DNA of 64,000 nt from Mytilus galloprovincialis (lineage: Eukaryota; Mollusca; Bivalvia; Mytilida; Mytilidae), in assembly GCF_965363235.1 (NCBI RefSeq), contig NC_134846.1, forward strand, positions 93,862,571 through 93,926,570. Reading direction: 5' to 3'. The notes under the pieces are model-generated. The model did no database searches, was not told the origin of the DNA, and worked only from the letters and a program-made list of their open reading frames with translations. This document shows positions 43,758-55,700 of the stretch, in pieces (within the stretch, counting starts at the first letter, position 1; every line of letters starts with the position of its first letter). Position numbers and translations under genes: made by a program.

Positions 43758-45422
43758 CACTACAAACCATTAAAGTCTGAAATGGCCTATATCTGTACTC
43801 GACTGTACTGATTTTTACTCGACCAGTCTGAATTGATCTGACTTTTACTTGACATTACTCGACCCCAGTCTGAACCATACTTGACTGTACTGAATCGTAC
43901 TTGACCCTTATCTTTGCCGTTGAAAATAGTCTGAACTATTACTCGACCAGTCTGAAACAGTCTTAACCCATTCTCGACATGTACTCGACCTATTTTTCCA
44001 GTCTAAACCATACTTTACCAAAGGTCTGAACAATACTCGACCAGTCTGAACCATACTAGACCAAAAAACCTCTACTTTTTTAACTGTTAAAATAAATTTC
44101 TTTTTAACTGACATATATAACAACAGCCAACAAAATTTATAAAGAACGTTAACCTTATAAAAGAAATATATCTCTGATTATATTTAGGATAGAAAAAAAT
44201 ATATTATATATAACTTATATCAAAAAGGGATAAAATTAAATAAATAAATAAAATTGTTTTTCTAATTAGTGGTGAAATATAAAGTATAACCTCTGCTTGG
44301 GGGCAAACTCATAAATAAGATCACACCTGGTCAGAGGTATTAAATTCTAAATAACATTGATTAAAAATTGCAACATCCTGTTTAAATTAAATAACAAGGC
44401 CTTTCGAATATACATGTATGTACTATAGATTTATGGTGTCAGTTGAGTTCAGGTAATAATGCAGTGAATGTTTTTTTTTATTAAGATAATTATTATAAAA
44501 TAGTATATAAAACAACTTAATAAATTATAAAAAGATGAGAGCTTAATTGTTTTGTTTTATTAAACCAAGAATTTAATATAATCATGATAATAGAATTTCC
44601 ATAGCAATCCTTGATAACCTTTTTTAAAAAAGGAAATGTATTCCAAAGTAACAGTAAAAAATATTTTCAATTAATTTAAGTATTTTTTTGTCAAATTAAC
44701 ATGGCATACATAAAGCACTTTAATATGTTCTAATTACCTCAGTACAGGTGTGTTTTACAGGTAAAACGAAAGCCTTACTTTCTTAGATTCGTGTATTACT
44801 TATAATGTGAAAATAGTCCAGTTGCCATAAAATACTTCCGAAATATTCATAAAATTTTGAATAATATTGAAAATATTAATCACAATTCATTTTTTTAGAT
44901 TATTTGATCAGCTTGTTTTATTTATATTTTAAAAGTTGATATATATTATTATGTAAGTGTTGATTAATATTGAGTTGAAGTTATTTTATGATTGATTATT
45001 GTGAAATTTTAACTTCAATACTGTATTGAATACATTTTTAATTTCAAGTTGTTGTTCAAATTTCTTTTTTATTAAAAAAATTCCTAAATTGATAAAATTC
45101 AGTTGATAGATAGAGAATATAGAGAATAGGTCTAGGTTGGTTAAGACTTGGTCGAGTATGGTTCAGACTAGGTCGAGTATGGTTCAGACTAGGTCGAGTA
45201 CGGTTCAGACTAGGTCGAGTACGGTTCAGACTAGGTCGAGTACGGTTCAGACTCGTATAAAATGGTTAAGTACTGGTCAAGTATACATTCAGACTGTTAA
45301 GTATGGTTCAGACTACAGTCGAGTATTATCAAGTAAATCTCAGACGAATTCAGACTGGTCGAGTAAAAATCAGTACAGTCGAGTACAGATATAGGCCATT
45401 TCAGACTTAATGGTTTGTAGTG
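43758..45422. mobile_element. CACTA-like non-autonomous transposon inside the 43-bp array
   Basis: The left end CACTACAAACCATTAAAGTC, continuing as TGAAATGGCCTATATCTGTA and CTCGACTGTACTGATTTTTA, is mirrored as an inverted copy at the right end, finishing TTAATGGTTTGTAGTG at 45422. Both ends carry many copies of the word GTCTGAACCATACTCGACC, pointing inward in opposite orientations. Terminal CACTA plus dense subterminal repeats is the known signature of CACTA/EnSpm transposons. The flanks are TCC and TCT, an imperfect 3-bp target duplication. The AT-rich centre has no transposase frame. Confidence 0.75.
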
Positions 45423-45975
45423 TCTGTAAACAATGTTGTTAATCACCACAAACACTGACATTCTTCCATAAACAATGTTGTTAATCACCACAAACCCTGA
45501 CATTCTTCCATAAACAATGTTGTTAATTACCACAAATACCTAACATTTCTCTATCAACAATGTTTTTAATCACCACAAACACTGACATTCCTCTATCAAC
45601 AATGTTGTTAATCACCACAAACACTGACATTCTTCCATAAACAATGTGGTTAATCATCACAAATACCTATCATTCCTCTATCAACAATGTTGTTAATCAC
45701 CACAAACACCTGACATTCTTCCATAAACAATGTTGTTAATCACCACAAATACCTAACATTCCTCTATCAACAATGTTGTTAATCACCACAAATACCTGAC
45801 ATTCTTCCATAAACAATGTGGTTAATCACCACAAATACCTAACATTCCTCCATTAACAAAATGTTGTGAATCACCACAAATACCTGACATTTCTCCATAA
45901 CCAATGTTGTTAATCATCACAAATACCTGACATTCCTCAATAAACAATGTTGTTAATCACCACAAATAAAAAAAA
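45423..45975. repeat. 43-bp minisatellite, right part
   Basis: This is the continuation, about 13 copies, of the array interrupted at 43757. The first unit is cut by the transposon border (TCTGTAAACAATGTTG), so the two parts were once one array. Confidence 0.93.
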
Positions 45976-47434
45976 ATGTTGTTAACCTGAATACCACAGG
46001 CTATTGAATGAGTTTCCTCAATGACTGAGAGAAGGTAAGGCAATCATAGACTAGCTTATTTCTGCTGTTTTTGCTCTATCAGTTTGAGGATGGGCTATTG
46101 AGAGATGTACCGCCTCATTATGAAAAGCTTAACCTTAATGGCCCTGAGCTCTAGTGAGGCAGGCCATCTTAGAAGTGCTATGAATGTGATGTGTGTTCTT
46201 CTTGAGCATAACTTTTAAATGTTTATGAGAATTTACTGATAGTTTCGGATAAAAATACACATTGATCATTTTTATCCACAACTGTTACAGTTTTGCTATT
46301 ACCGGTTTGTAAGATATAAGCAAGACACTGCATTTTATATGTATGTTCTTTTTTTTCGAGAGCACCAGCCATGCTCATTGATAAATTAAGTCCCTGATAC
46401 AACTAGCTTGTCATAATCAACAGTCACAGGTTAAGTTTTGTAACATTTGGCCCAGTAGTTTCAGAGAAGATATCTTAAAAAGTTCAAGACAATAAACGGT
46501 TATAACGACAAACCCCAAGTGATGGCAAAATCTCACATGGCTTTGTGGCCAGCTGCACATAAAAATAGTCCTTCTATTCACCAGAAGAACAAATAGTGGA
46601 ATTATACAATGAAAACTTATTTATCAATGATGCTTTATTAATAGTAATAATATTTATAACATAATAGGAATACTTTTTAATCCATATTGAATGCATAAAT
46701 GTAATACTTGTGTTCTTTATTATTTTTGAGAACCAAGTATGAAGTGTATTCAATGTGAGTTTGTATTTGTTTTGAGTAATATTGATGAGTTTGGTCATTA
46801 AGTAGTATTAGGTATTAAGAATACACAGAAAGTGACCTGAACTAGTTATGATACATTGTAACTATTATTTTCTGAGTAACATGAAGTTTGATAAAAAGAA
46901 AAAAACCAAGTGAAACTGCCAGCTACTGCTCACTGATGATACCCCACACGCAAGTGGATAATATTAAATAGTGTAAAAATATGCAAGTGTTCGGTGAACA
47001 GGAAGTTGTTGAGTGATGAATCTGTAAACGAATCAGACGTCATAGATGACTTATATAAACACTGAAACCAAATTTCAGAAATCCTTGTATTCTCTGTAGT
47101 TTCTGAGAAAAATGTGACTCAATTAACTCATAATTGTTGATGTTAAAATTCAAAACAATTTAAATTGCAATAATATTGTGAAAATTAGACAAAAATTTAT
47201 ATTAAACTCTTGTTTCAGTAAAAGAAGTTTCTTGTCAAATGTGTCAGTAGTGATTTTATGGGGTCCCTCCCTTATGTTAATGACTTCATTAAAACCTGGT
47301 TTTAACAGCAGTATACTACTGTTGCCTTTATTTGCCAAAATTTATTATTTTTTTGCAAAATTGACAGTTGTGCCACTCCATGCCCACAAATAATATTGAT
47401 GAAATGTTCTTTATAATTATGTTCTATACTTTCA
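45976..47434. other. Intergenic stretch with repeat fragments
   Basis: No gene was seen. About 46060-46560 resembles degenerate family C interior (GTAACATTTGGCCCAGTAGT, CCCAAGTGATGGCAAAATCT). About 47180-47430 looks like the 3' part of a retroelement relic that ends in the hammerhead-like motif following it. Confidence 0.4.
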
Positions 47435-47473
47435 CTGACGAGTCTTTTGTAGACGAAACGCGCGTTTGGTGTA
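47435..47473 (+). ncRNA. Hammerhead-ribozyme-like motif
   Basis: The order is CTGACGA, then a perfect GTCT/AGAC helix II with a TTTGT loop, then GAAA, then CGC/GTG (one G-T pair) closing a seven-base loop, then TA where cleavage would fall. This is the conserved core of a type I hammerhead with a very short helix III, as described for Penelope-like retroelements. Helix I pairing is weak or absent, so activity is doubtful. Confidence 0.45.
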
Positions 47474-47543
47474 AATATAAAATTCTAATCCTGGTATCTA
47501 TGATGAGTTTATTTAACAATAAAAGTGACAATGTTTTAGACGA

Positions 47544-48172
47544 GAGGCTCTGAAGAGCCTGAATCGCTCACCTTGATTTTATGGCATTTATCTTTCTTTT
47601 AAGAGTTTAAGTGTCCATTTCATTGTAGTTTTTTTTTTTTATTTTATGTTTATTAATAAGTGTTTGAAAGTGCAGTTTTTGGAATTGGTTCAGTAGTTTT
47701 AGAGGAAAAAATTTTTAAAGTTAGAAAACATGATAAGCAAATTATGTAAAATTGTCCTCAAGGGCAAAAACTTTTTAAATTTCCTTAAAATTACCAATTT
47801 AGTGGCAGTAACCCAACAATTGGTTATTAGATTCATCTGAAAATTTCAGGGCTGATAGAACATTACCTTATGACCACTTTAACCCCATGTCAGATTTGCT
47901 CGAACTGCTTTGGTTTTTGAGATATATATAAGCCAAAAACTGCATTTTACCCCTATGTTCTATTTTTAGCCATGGTAGCCATGTTTCTTTATGAAACAGA
48001 AAATGAAACACAAACTTTATTCTAGATACCCTAAGGATCATTCAGTTTAAGTTTGGTTGGTATTGGTTCAGTAGTTTCAGAGGAGAAGATGTTTGAAATA
48101 GTTTACACCAGACGGACAATGACGACGATGGACGACGACGAATGCTAAGTGATGGCTGAAGCAAGCTAAAAA
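47544..48172 (+). mobile_element. Family C element, degenerate copy
   Basis: It starts GAGAGGCTCTGAAGAGCCTG and TCGCTCACCTTG and ends near AAGTGATGGCTGAAGCAAGC plus TAAAAATG after a GACGACGG-rich stretch. It has the same start and interior as the copies at 51566 and 63374, but the terminal hairpin is decayed. It lies just downstream (in the minus direction) of the polycystin stop codon. Confidence 0.65.
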
Positions 48173-48340
48173 TGAAATGAGGTCTTTCCTATTTCAGTCT
48201 AATACATTTATAATAAATACATTGAGCAATACATACACATAATATTGTTTCAAAAAAACTGGAATTTAAAATTCACCTTCACAGGCTTTCTTCTGTCAAG
48301 TACTGATTGTAACAAAAATTTGTTATCTAAAATCTTTAAT

Positions 48341-49761
48341 TCAAGTTTGTTTTTTCTGAATGTAATGACATTGGGGTGCATTAAGAATATTTTTTGTCTT
48401 TTTAGGTTTGTCATAAAGGAAGTTATGTGACGGAATGAACTCATCAATAAAAAGATCCTTTAAGTCTAAGTCTTTTGTCTGGTGATTAATTACTCCAGAT
48501 AACTTCCCTACTGGCTGGTTCTCTTTAAAATCCGAATGGTGTTTAGGATTTAACATTAAAACCGAGGCTATGACCTGGTTACAAAGGTTAGAGGTCAAAT
48601 CAAGGATACCGTATGGTGTAGGCAGAGCTACAGATTTTCTTCTTACTTCCCTTATACCCATGTTAAGTGTGGCACACAACATGGTCATCAATATCCATAT
48701 AACAAACAACACGAACAGGAAGTAGTAAATATGTCCAAGAACGGGAGCAGTTATAAATAAATCGTCAATACTGTTTTTACCAATGATAGCATTAGTAATG
48801 GTTGTCACAGATACTAACAGTGTTTTGTAAGTCACTAAATGTCTTCCAAAAATAAGATGTCCGAAACCTACAAATGCCATGTAAACAATAAAAAACAATA
48901 TTAAACAACCAAATAAATCTTTAGCGACATGTGACAAAACTGTAGCCAATTGTGTAACTCGTGTACTATAATTTAAAACTCTCATTAAACGAATTGTTGT
49001 TAAAAAAATCAACATTGCTATCACAACATTTAACATTTCATCCCATGTTGCTAGGTGACCAAAATTAACAAATTTGTATATATTTTTGTGGAAAGCATCC
49101 ATGCTTTTGTTAATCATCACACATCTACCCACGTACATAATAAAACCAATGAAAAATAATATAACTATGAATAAATCAAAAACATTCCACATCTCTTTCA
49201 AGAATTTGACACGCTCTTTACAAATGGTTATAATCATTCTCACCATAAAAAGAATGAAGGACAAAAGTATAAAAATCTCACACATAAACACGAGGAGGCC
49301 ATAACTACCAACATGTTGGTAGGGTCTAAAAAATTGAATGGATGGAGTGAGTAAAACTCCACCAACCTCGGGAAACTCACATAAAAAGGATAAATATACA
49401 AATAAATTCTCATTAACATTATACAATGTGAATTCTGTAAACACAGCTCGAGTTTTTCTATCAATCCAAACATATTTGTATAAGTCAGTCAACATCTGTT
49501 GCGATATTTCAAAGTTAACTCCAAAGTCAGCTAAGTATCCACCACCACTATATGTGGAATGTTGTCCTGTAGTGGGTAGTCCCCAGATATCTACTGCCGA
49601 GGAAAACTTCCATGCTGCTGATGTTATATTATAGACAGCCTCATCTCTGACACATGGTCCACTCTCCCAACCAACACAATAACTTCTGTCATCTTCTTTC
49701 ACCAGTGAATATTTATCATAGCAAGTTATATCATTGTCCCAAAACTGTACAGGACAGTTGA
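48341..49761 (-). CDS. Polycystin last exon: TOP domain and channel helices S2-S6
   Basis: This long exon encodes the extracellular domain, S2 (LLVFMCEIFILLSFILFMV), S3 (MWNVFDLFIVILFFIGF) and S4 (TTIRLMRVLNYSTRVTQL, with Arg spaced by three or four). S5 (AKDLFGCLILFFIVYMAF), a pore loop TITNAIIGKNSIDDLF, S6 (IYYFLFVLFVIWILMTML) and a 90-residue tail follow. At the place where polycystin-2-type channels have L-G-D in the filter, this protein has I-G-K, a basic residue. Long intronless 3' exons are common in such genes. The exon start has been tandemly copied into the preceding intron. Confidence 0.92.
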
Positions 49762-52700
49762 CTGAAAATAGACACAAAATCAATTAACGAGGGGGAGTGT
49801 TGTGACATTTAGTATAGCAAGTTATATCATTGTCTCAAAACTGTACAGGACAGTTGACTGAAAATAGACACAAAATCAATTAACGAGGGGGAGTGTTGTG
49901 ACATTTAGTATAGCAAGTTATATCGATTTCCTAATCTTTACATGACTATTAACAAAAACCAGATACATCAATAGCATTATCTGTACCAATCCTACTTTAG
50001 CAAATGCATAAATAACATTAACTGTACCAATCCTACTTTAGCAAATGCATAAATAACATTAACTGTACCCATTCTATTGCAGGATATGGTGATTAACATC
50101 ATCTGTACCAATTCTAATGCAGCAAACACATAAATAACTTGTATTGCACCAATTCTACTGCAGCAGATGCATGATAACTAATAAATAATAATTTGATTGA
50201 CCAAGCTGCTCCAGATGTGTGTTATTCATAGTCAAAAGTTTTCACTATATTTGTCAAGAGGGGAGTGTCAATTGTCATCTTCTGTAACAAGGATTTTTTT
50301 CATCCTAACCAGAGCTTTGTACATAATCTTCACTAAATAATTGGTTCTATTTTGAACAACTTACTTTCTACAGCTCTAACTTGCCGTAATCTGATTGGTC
50401 CTAATCTGAAGTTGACCTGGTCCTGTAGGTATTGTCTGTAGTAGGCTGTCAGGTTGTGTGCGTAGTAAGATTGTTTAGGAAACACAAAGGGGACCAGTGT
50501 ATCACTCAGCCAGCTGTAAAAATCTGCAGTTGATTTTACCTTTAATTATAAAATCTTGACTTTAAATGAATCATGGTGTAAGGTATATGAAAATGAGACA
50601 ACAGATATTATAAACTCATAAAACACACAAGGTCAACACATGGTGTCAAATTTTAACTAGTATTCATACTAATGTTAAGCTCTCGATTGCCAACATGTAC
50701 AATTAGTGTTAATACTTTGTGTCACATTCTTCATTAACAGCAGTTAATGTTAATACTATAGGCCAAGCTTTCCGTGTGAATACTATAGAACAAGCACTTC
50801 ATCCAGAACAATTAGTGTTAATACTTTATGTTAATCACTCATCCAGCAACATTTAATACTATATTTCAAGTACTCCATTAAAAACAATAAGGGTAAATAC
50901 TATGTGTCTGAAGCCCTCATTCAACAAGTCAGTATTACTATTTTTTGTCAATTTCTCTATCAACTACAATAAGTTTTAAATCTTTTATGACAAGCTCTTA
51001 TTCAACAAAAGTTAGTGTAAACAGTGGCGGATCCAGAGGGGGGGGTTCCGGGGGTGCGCACCCCCCCTTTATTTTGGCCGATCAATGCATTTGAATCGGG
51101 ACATATGTTTTGCACCCCCCCTTTGCCCTGGGCTAGCACCCCCCCCTTTCGAAAATTCCTGCATCCGCCACTGGTGTAAACACTATATGTCAAACTCTCT
51201 GTCATATGTAGTCTCAAAATTCAAAACGAAAAGAGTTATTTCTATTTCTTTCAAATTAACTTATCAGTATCTATTAATTTTATTTTTTTTAGATTTAATC
51301 CCTCATTTTTTTCAAAGACAATGTTAGAAAATTATCCACTTAGAAGCTGGTAAAAAAGAGTTGGAGGATAACAAGGGGACAATGAAAACTCATGTCTAAA
51401 AATAAATTAACCATATGACAATAAACAAGTCAACAAAAACACAAACATATTTAAAACTAGATGTGTCAAAGCGACACGAATGGCCCCGTCCCAAAAAGTT
51501 GAAAAATCTGCAATTTCAATATAAACACATGTGGACACTAACATGATTGTAGACTCACATATCAACTAGAGGCTCTAAAGAGCCTGTGTCGCTCACCTTG
51601 GTACATTTGTATATGTGAATATTCAACAAAGGACACAGATGGATTCGTGACAAAATTGTGTTTTGGTGATGGTGATATGTTTGTAGATCTAACTTTACTG
51701 AACATTCTTGCTGCGTACATATATCCCCATCTATAATGATTGGCCCAGTAGTTTCAGTTAAAAGTGTTAGTAAAAATTTACAAATTTTATGAAAATTGTT
51801 AAAAATTGACTATCGATTCGTCTGAAATTTTCAGGGCAGATAGATCTTGACCTGATAAACAATTTAACCCATGCCAGTTTTCCTCTTAATGCTTTTGTTT
51901 TTGAGTTATAAGCCAAAAACTGCATTTTATCCCATGTTCTATTTTTAGCCATGGCAGCCATCTTGGTAGGTTGACCAGGTAAACAGACACAATTTTTAAA
52001 CTAGATACCCCAATGATGATTGTGGCCAAGTTTGGTTTAATATGGCGCAGTAGTTTCAGAGGAGAAGATTTTTGTAAAAGATAACTAAGATTTACGAAAA
52101 ATGGTTAAAAATTGACTATAAAGGGCAATAACTCCTAAAGGGGTCATTTGACCATTTCGGTAATGTTGACTTATTTGTAAATCTTATTTTGCTGAACATT
52201 ATTGCTGTTTACAGTTTATCTCTATCTATAATATTTTTCAAGATAATAACCAAAAACAGCAAAATTTCCTTAAAATTACCAATTTAGGGGTAGCAACCCA
52301 ACAACAGGTTGTTCGATTCATCTGAAATTTTCAGGGCAGATAGATCTTGACCTGATAAACAATTTTACCCCATGTCAGAATTGCTCTAAATGCTTTAGTT
52401 TTTGAGTTATAAGCCAAAAACTGCATTTTACCCCTATGTTCTATTTTTAGCCATGGCGGCCATCTTGGTTGGTTGACCGGGTCACCGGACACAATTTTTA
52501 AACTAGATACCCCAATGATGATTGTGGCCAAGTTTGGTTTAATTTGGCCTGGTAGTTTCAGAGGAGAAGATTTTTGTAAAAGTTAACGCAGGACGACGAC
52601 GGACGACGACGACGACGGACGACGACAGACGCCGGACGCAAAGTGATGAGAAAAGCTCACTTGGCCCTTCGGGCCAGGTGAGCTAAAAATCAGCTCAAAA

Positions 52701-55700
52701 TCTGGAGGGGAATAGAGAAAAAATCCATATAACTGTGATTTTCAATAATTTATCAAAGTCCAAAGCCCGTAATTTCGGCAAAAATTAGTAAAGCAGAAAG
52801 AAACTTAAACTTGATCTGTAACTCATCATGGTTAACTCACATACCAAAAATCAGCCCAATATCTGAAAGCGTTTAGAAAAAAAGTCCGTATTACTGTGAT
52901 TTTCAACAATTTCTCATAAGTCCAAACCCCGTAATTTCGGCAAAAAATTAGTGGAGCGGAACGAAATTTAAACTTGATCTTTAACTCATCATAGTTAACT
53001 CACATACCAAAAATCGGCCCCATATAGGATAGGAACTCCTTTAACGGCTAAAACTGTACCACTTTTACCACTTTTACATCTAGAAATTGACAATGAGGGT
53101 CGGTTGAAAACAAAACTTTACGACAAAAGAGATGATTTCAGCTTTCCAATTGTGAACTTTCCATTTCTAAGTAGCAACATTCCAGCAGCACCTGCATACG
53201 GGGTATATATCTCCCAATTGATACGATATTCCCGTGCTTGCATTTCCTATCATGATTTTCTTGATAGAGGGTTACTGCTAAGAAGGAAGCTATTAAACTA
53301 AGAGTTCCAAATGGTGAAGTTTAAATCACCCCTTCGTACATTTTAGGGACGCCATCACGAGTTGGTTGACCGTTATGGAATAACCGTTTCACAAATGATA
53401 TCGGATATGTTCCTTACGTCGTAACTACAATCCCCTTCCCTTTCATGAATGTGACCTTCCGAATTAGACTATTTACCGGAATTGTAATCACATAAGCAAC
53501 ACGACGGGTGCCACATGTGGAGCAGGATCTGCTTACGCTTCCAGAGCACCTGAGATCACCCCTAGTTTTTGGTGGGGTTCGTGTTGTTTATTCTTTAGTT
53601 TTCTATGTTGTGTCATGTGTACTATTGTTTTTCTGTTTGTCTTTTTCATTTTTAGCCATGGCGTTGTCAGTTTGTTTTAGATTTATGAGTTTGACTGTCC
53701 CTTTGGTATCTTTCGTCCCTCTTTTACTATGAAGTTTTGAAAAAAATTGTATCCTAGAATGGAAAGTTCATATGCACTTCTATTATTTCAAAGGTCAAAA
53801 TATAGGGCTGTGTGGCATATTTTCAATGTTTATATGCCCTGAACTTCTAAGAGTTTAAATGAACATGAAATTTCTTAACTACCTCTACATTGACTTTAAG
53901 ATTACCACAGATTTCAATATGACCAATATGCATATGTATATTTAGTGGTAACATTCCCAAGATATGTCTCTATGAAATGAAACACAGAGAAAATCAAAAC
54001 GGAGTCTCGAATCAAATGGCAAAATCCCGACTAGGTACAGGCATTTTCTTATGTAGAAAATGATGGATTGAACATGGTTTTAGAGCTAGCTAAACCTCTC
54101 ACTTGTAGGCATATCCAGTTATACTGGTGGTATTCATTGTATTTCACTTTATAAGTACAGATTATGTGATAAGCCTGTGATAAGTTTCATTTGATGGTGT
54201 CACAGTCAAAGAACAGAGGACGACATTGTGGTTACAAAAAAAGGAATTTTATATGTATACAAATCCTTTTTGCTTAGCAGTTACTTTATTACCACACACT
54301 AAGAAATCTTACATTTTCAAACCTGATTGAGTCCCATGATATAACGTCCTTGTTACTGATGACCAATTGTTGCTCAATATGTTGTTTGGAGTAATACCAT
54401 TGTACATCACGGTTACTGAAGCTGATTAGGTACAGGACAGTAAGAAATACAGCATACAGTATTAACTCTGTAAAGATGTGCTCTGCCTTTAATACTGCCT
54501 TTCTCTGTACCTTCAGTTTGGAAACAATCTCTGGATTTAATGGAGAAGACTCCTTCCTAAAGGTATCTACAAATAAAGGCTCACATTCATAACATTTCAG
54601 GTTTCCACTTATAAAAAAGGTAAAATTGAGAATGGAAATGGGGAATGTGCCAAAGAGACAACAACCCGACCATAGAAAAAAACAACAGCAGAAGGTCACC
54701 GACAGGTCTTCAATGTAGCGAGAAATTCCCGCACCCGGAGGCGTCCTTCAACTGGCCCCTAAACAAATATATACTAGTTCAGTGATAATGAACGCCATAC
54801 TAATTTCCAAATTGTACACAAGAAACTAAAATTAAAATAATACAAGACTAACAAAGGCCAGAGGCTCCTGACTTGGGACAGGCGCAAAAATGCGGCGGGG
54901 TTAAACATGTTTGTGAGATCTCAACCCTTCCCCTATACCTCTAGCCAATGTAGAAAAGTAAACGCATAACAATACGCACATTAAAATTCAGTTCAAGAGA
55001 AGTCCGAGTCTGATGTCAGAAGATGTAACCAAAGAAAATAAACAAAATGACAATAATACATAAATAACAACAGACTACTAGCAGTTAACTGACATGCCAG
55101 CTCCAGACTTCAATTAAACTGACTGAAAGATTATGATTTCATCATATGAACATCAGGCACAATCCTTCCCGTTAGGGATTTAGTATCATACCATCATAAC
55201 AAATAAGAGAAGAACATAACCCGTGTCATGCCAACAACTGGTTTTTGAATAAATGTGTTTAGTTCTGATGCAAAGACCCTATAAGGTGAACACTTAATAA
55301 AGGTAACTTTTTCTCCACCTCTCTCTCAACATGCGGTGAATGTGATGATGCTCATAAACATACAAATGATGTTCACTAAAACCAAAGTTTTGGAGGGAAA
55401 TGCAACAAACTCAAAAGCGGTCTACTGTTTTGTAGTGTTAGGTTCATTTTTCTTTAATGTATTTTTCATATAATTTTTTATTTATGCATTAGAAGTAATT
55501 GTTGAAACTGCATATATATAATTAGATTTGAAAAGGAGCACTTCTATAGAAGTATATTGTATTTTTTTACTACAGACTTAAGCAGTGCATCAGATCTGGG
55601 ACTCAATACATTTATCTATTAGCCCCAGATTAAGCAGTGCATTAGATCTGGGACTCGATACATTTATCTATTAGCCCCAGATTAAGCAGTGCTTTAGATC

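Noticed and set aside
49074..49634. Plus-strand frames opposite the polycystin last exon
   Set aside because: Shadows of a strongly supported coding exon on the minus strand.
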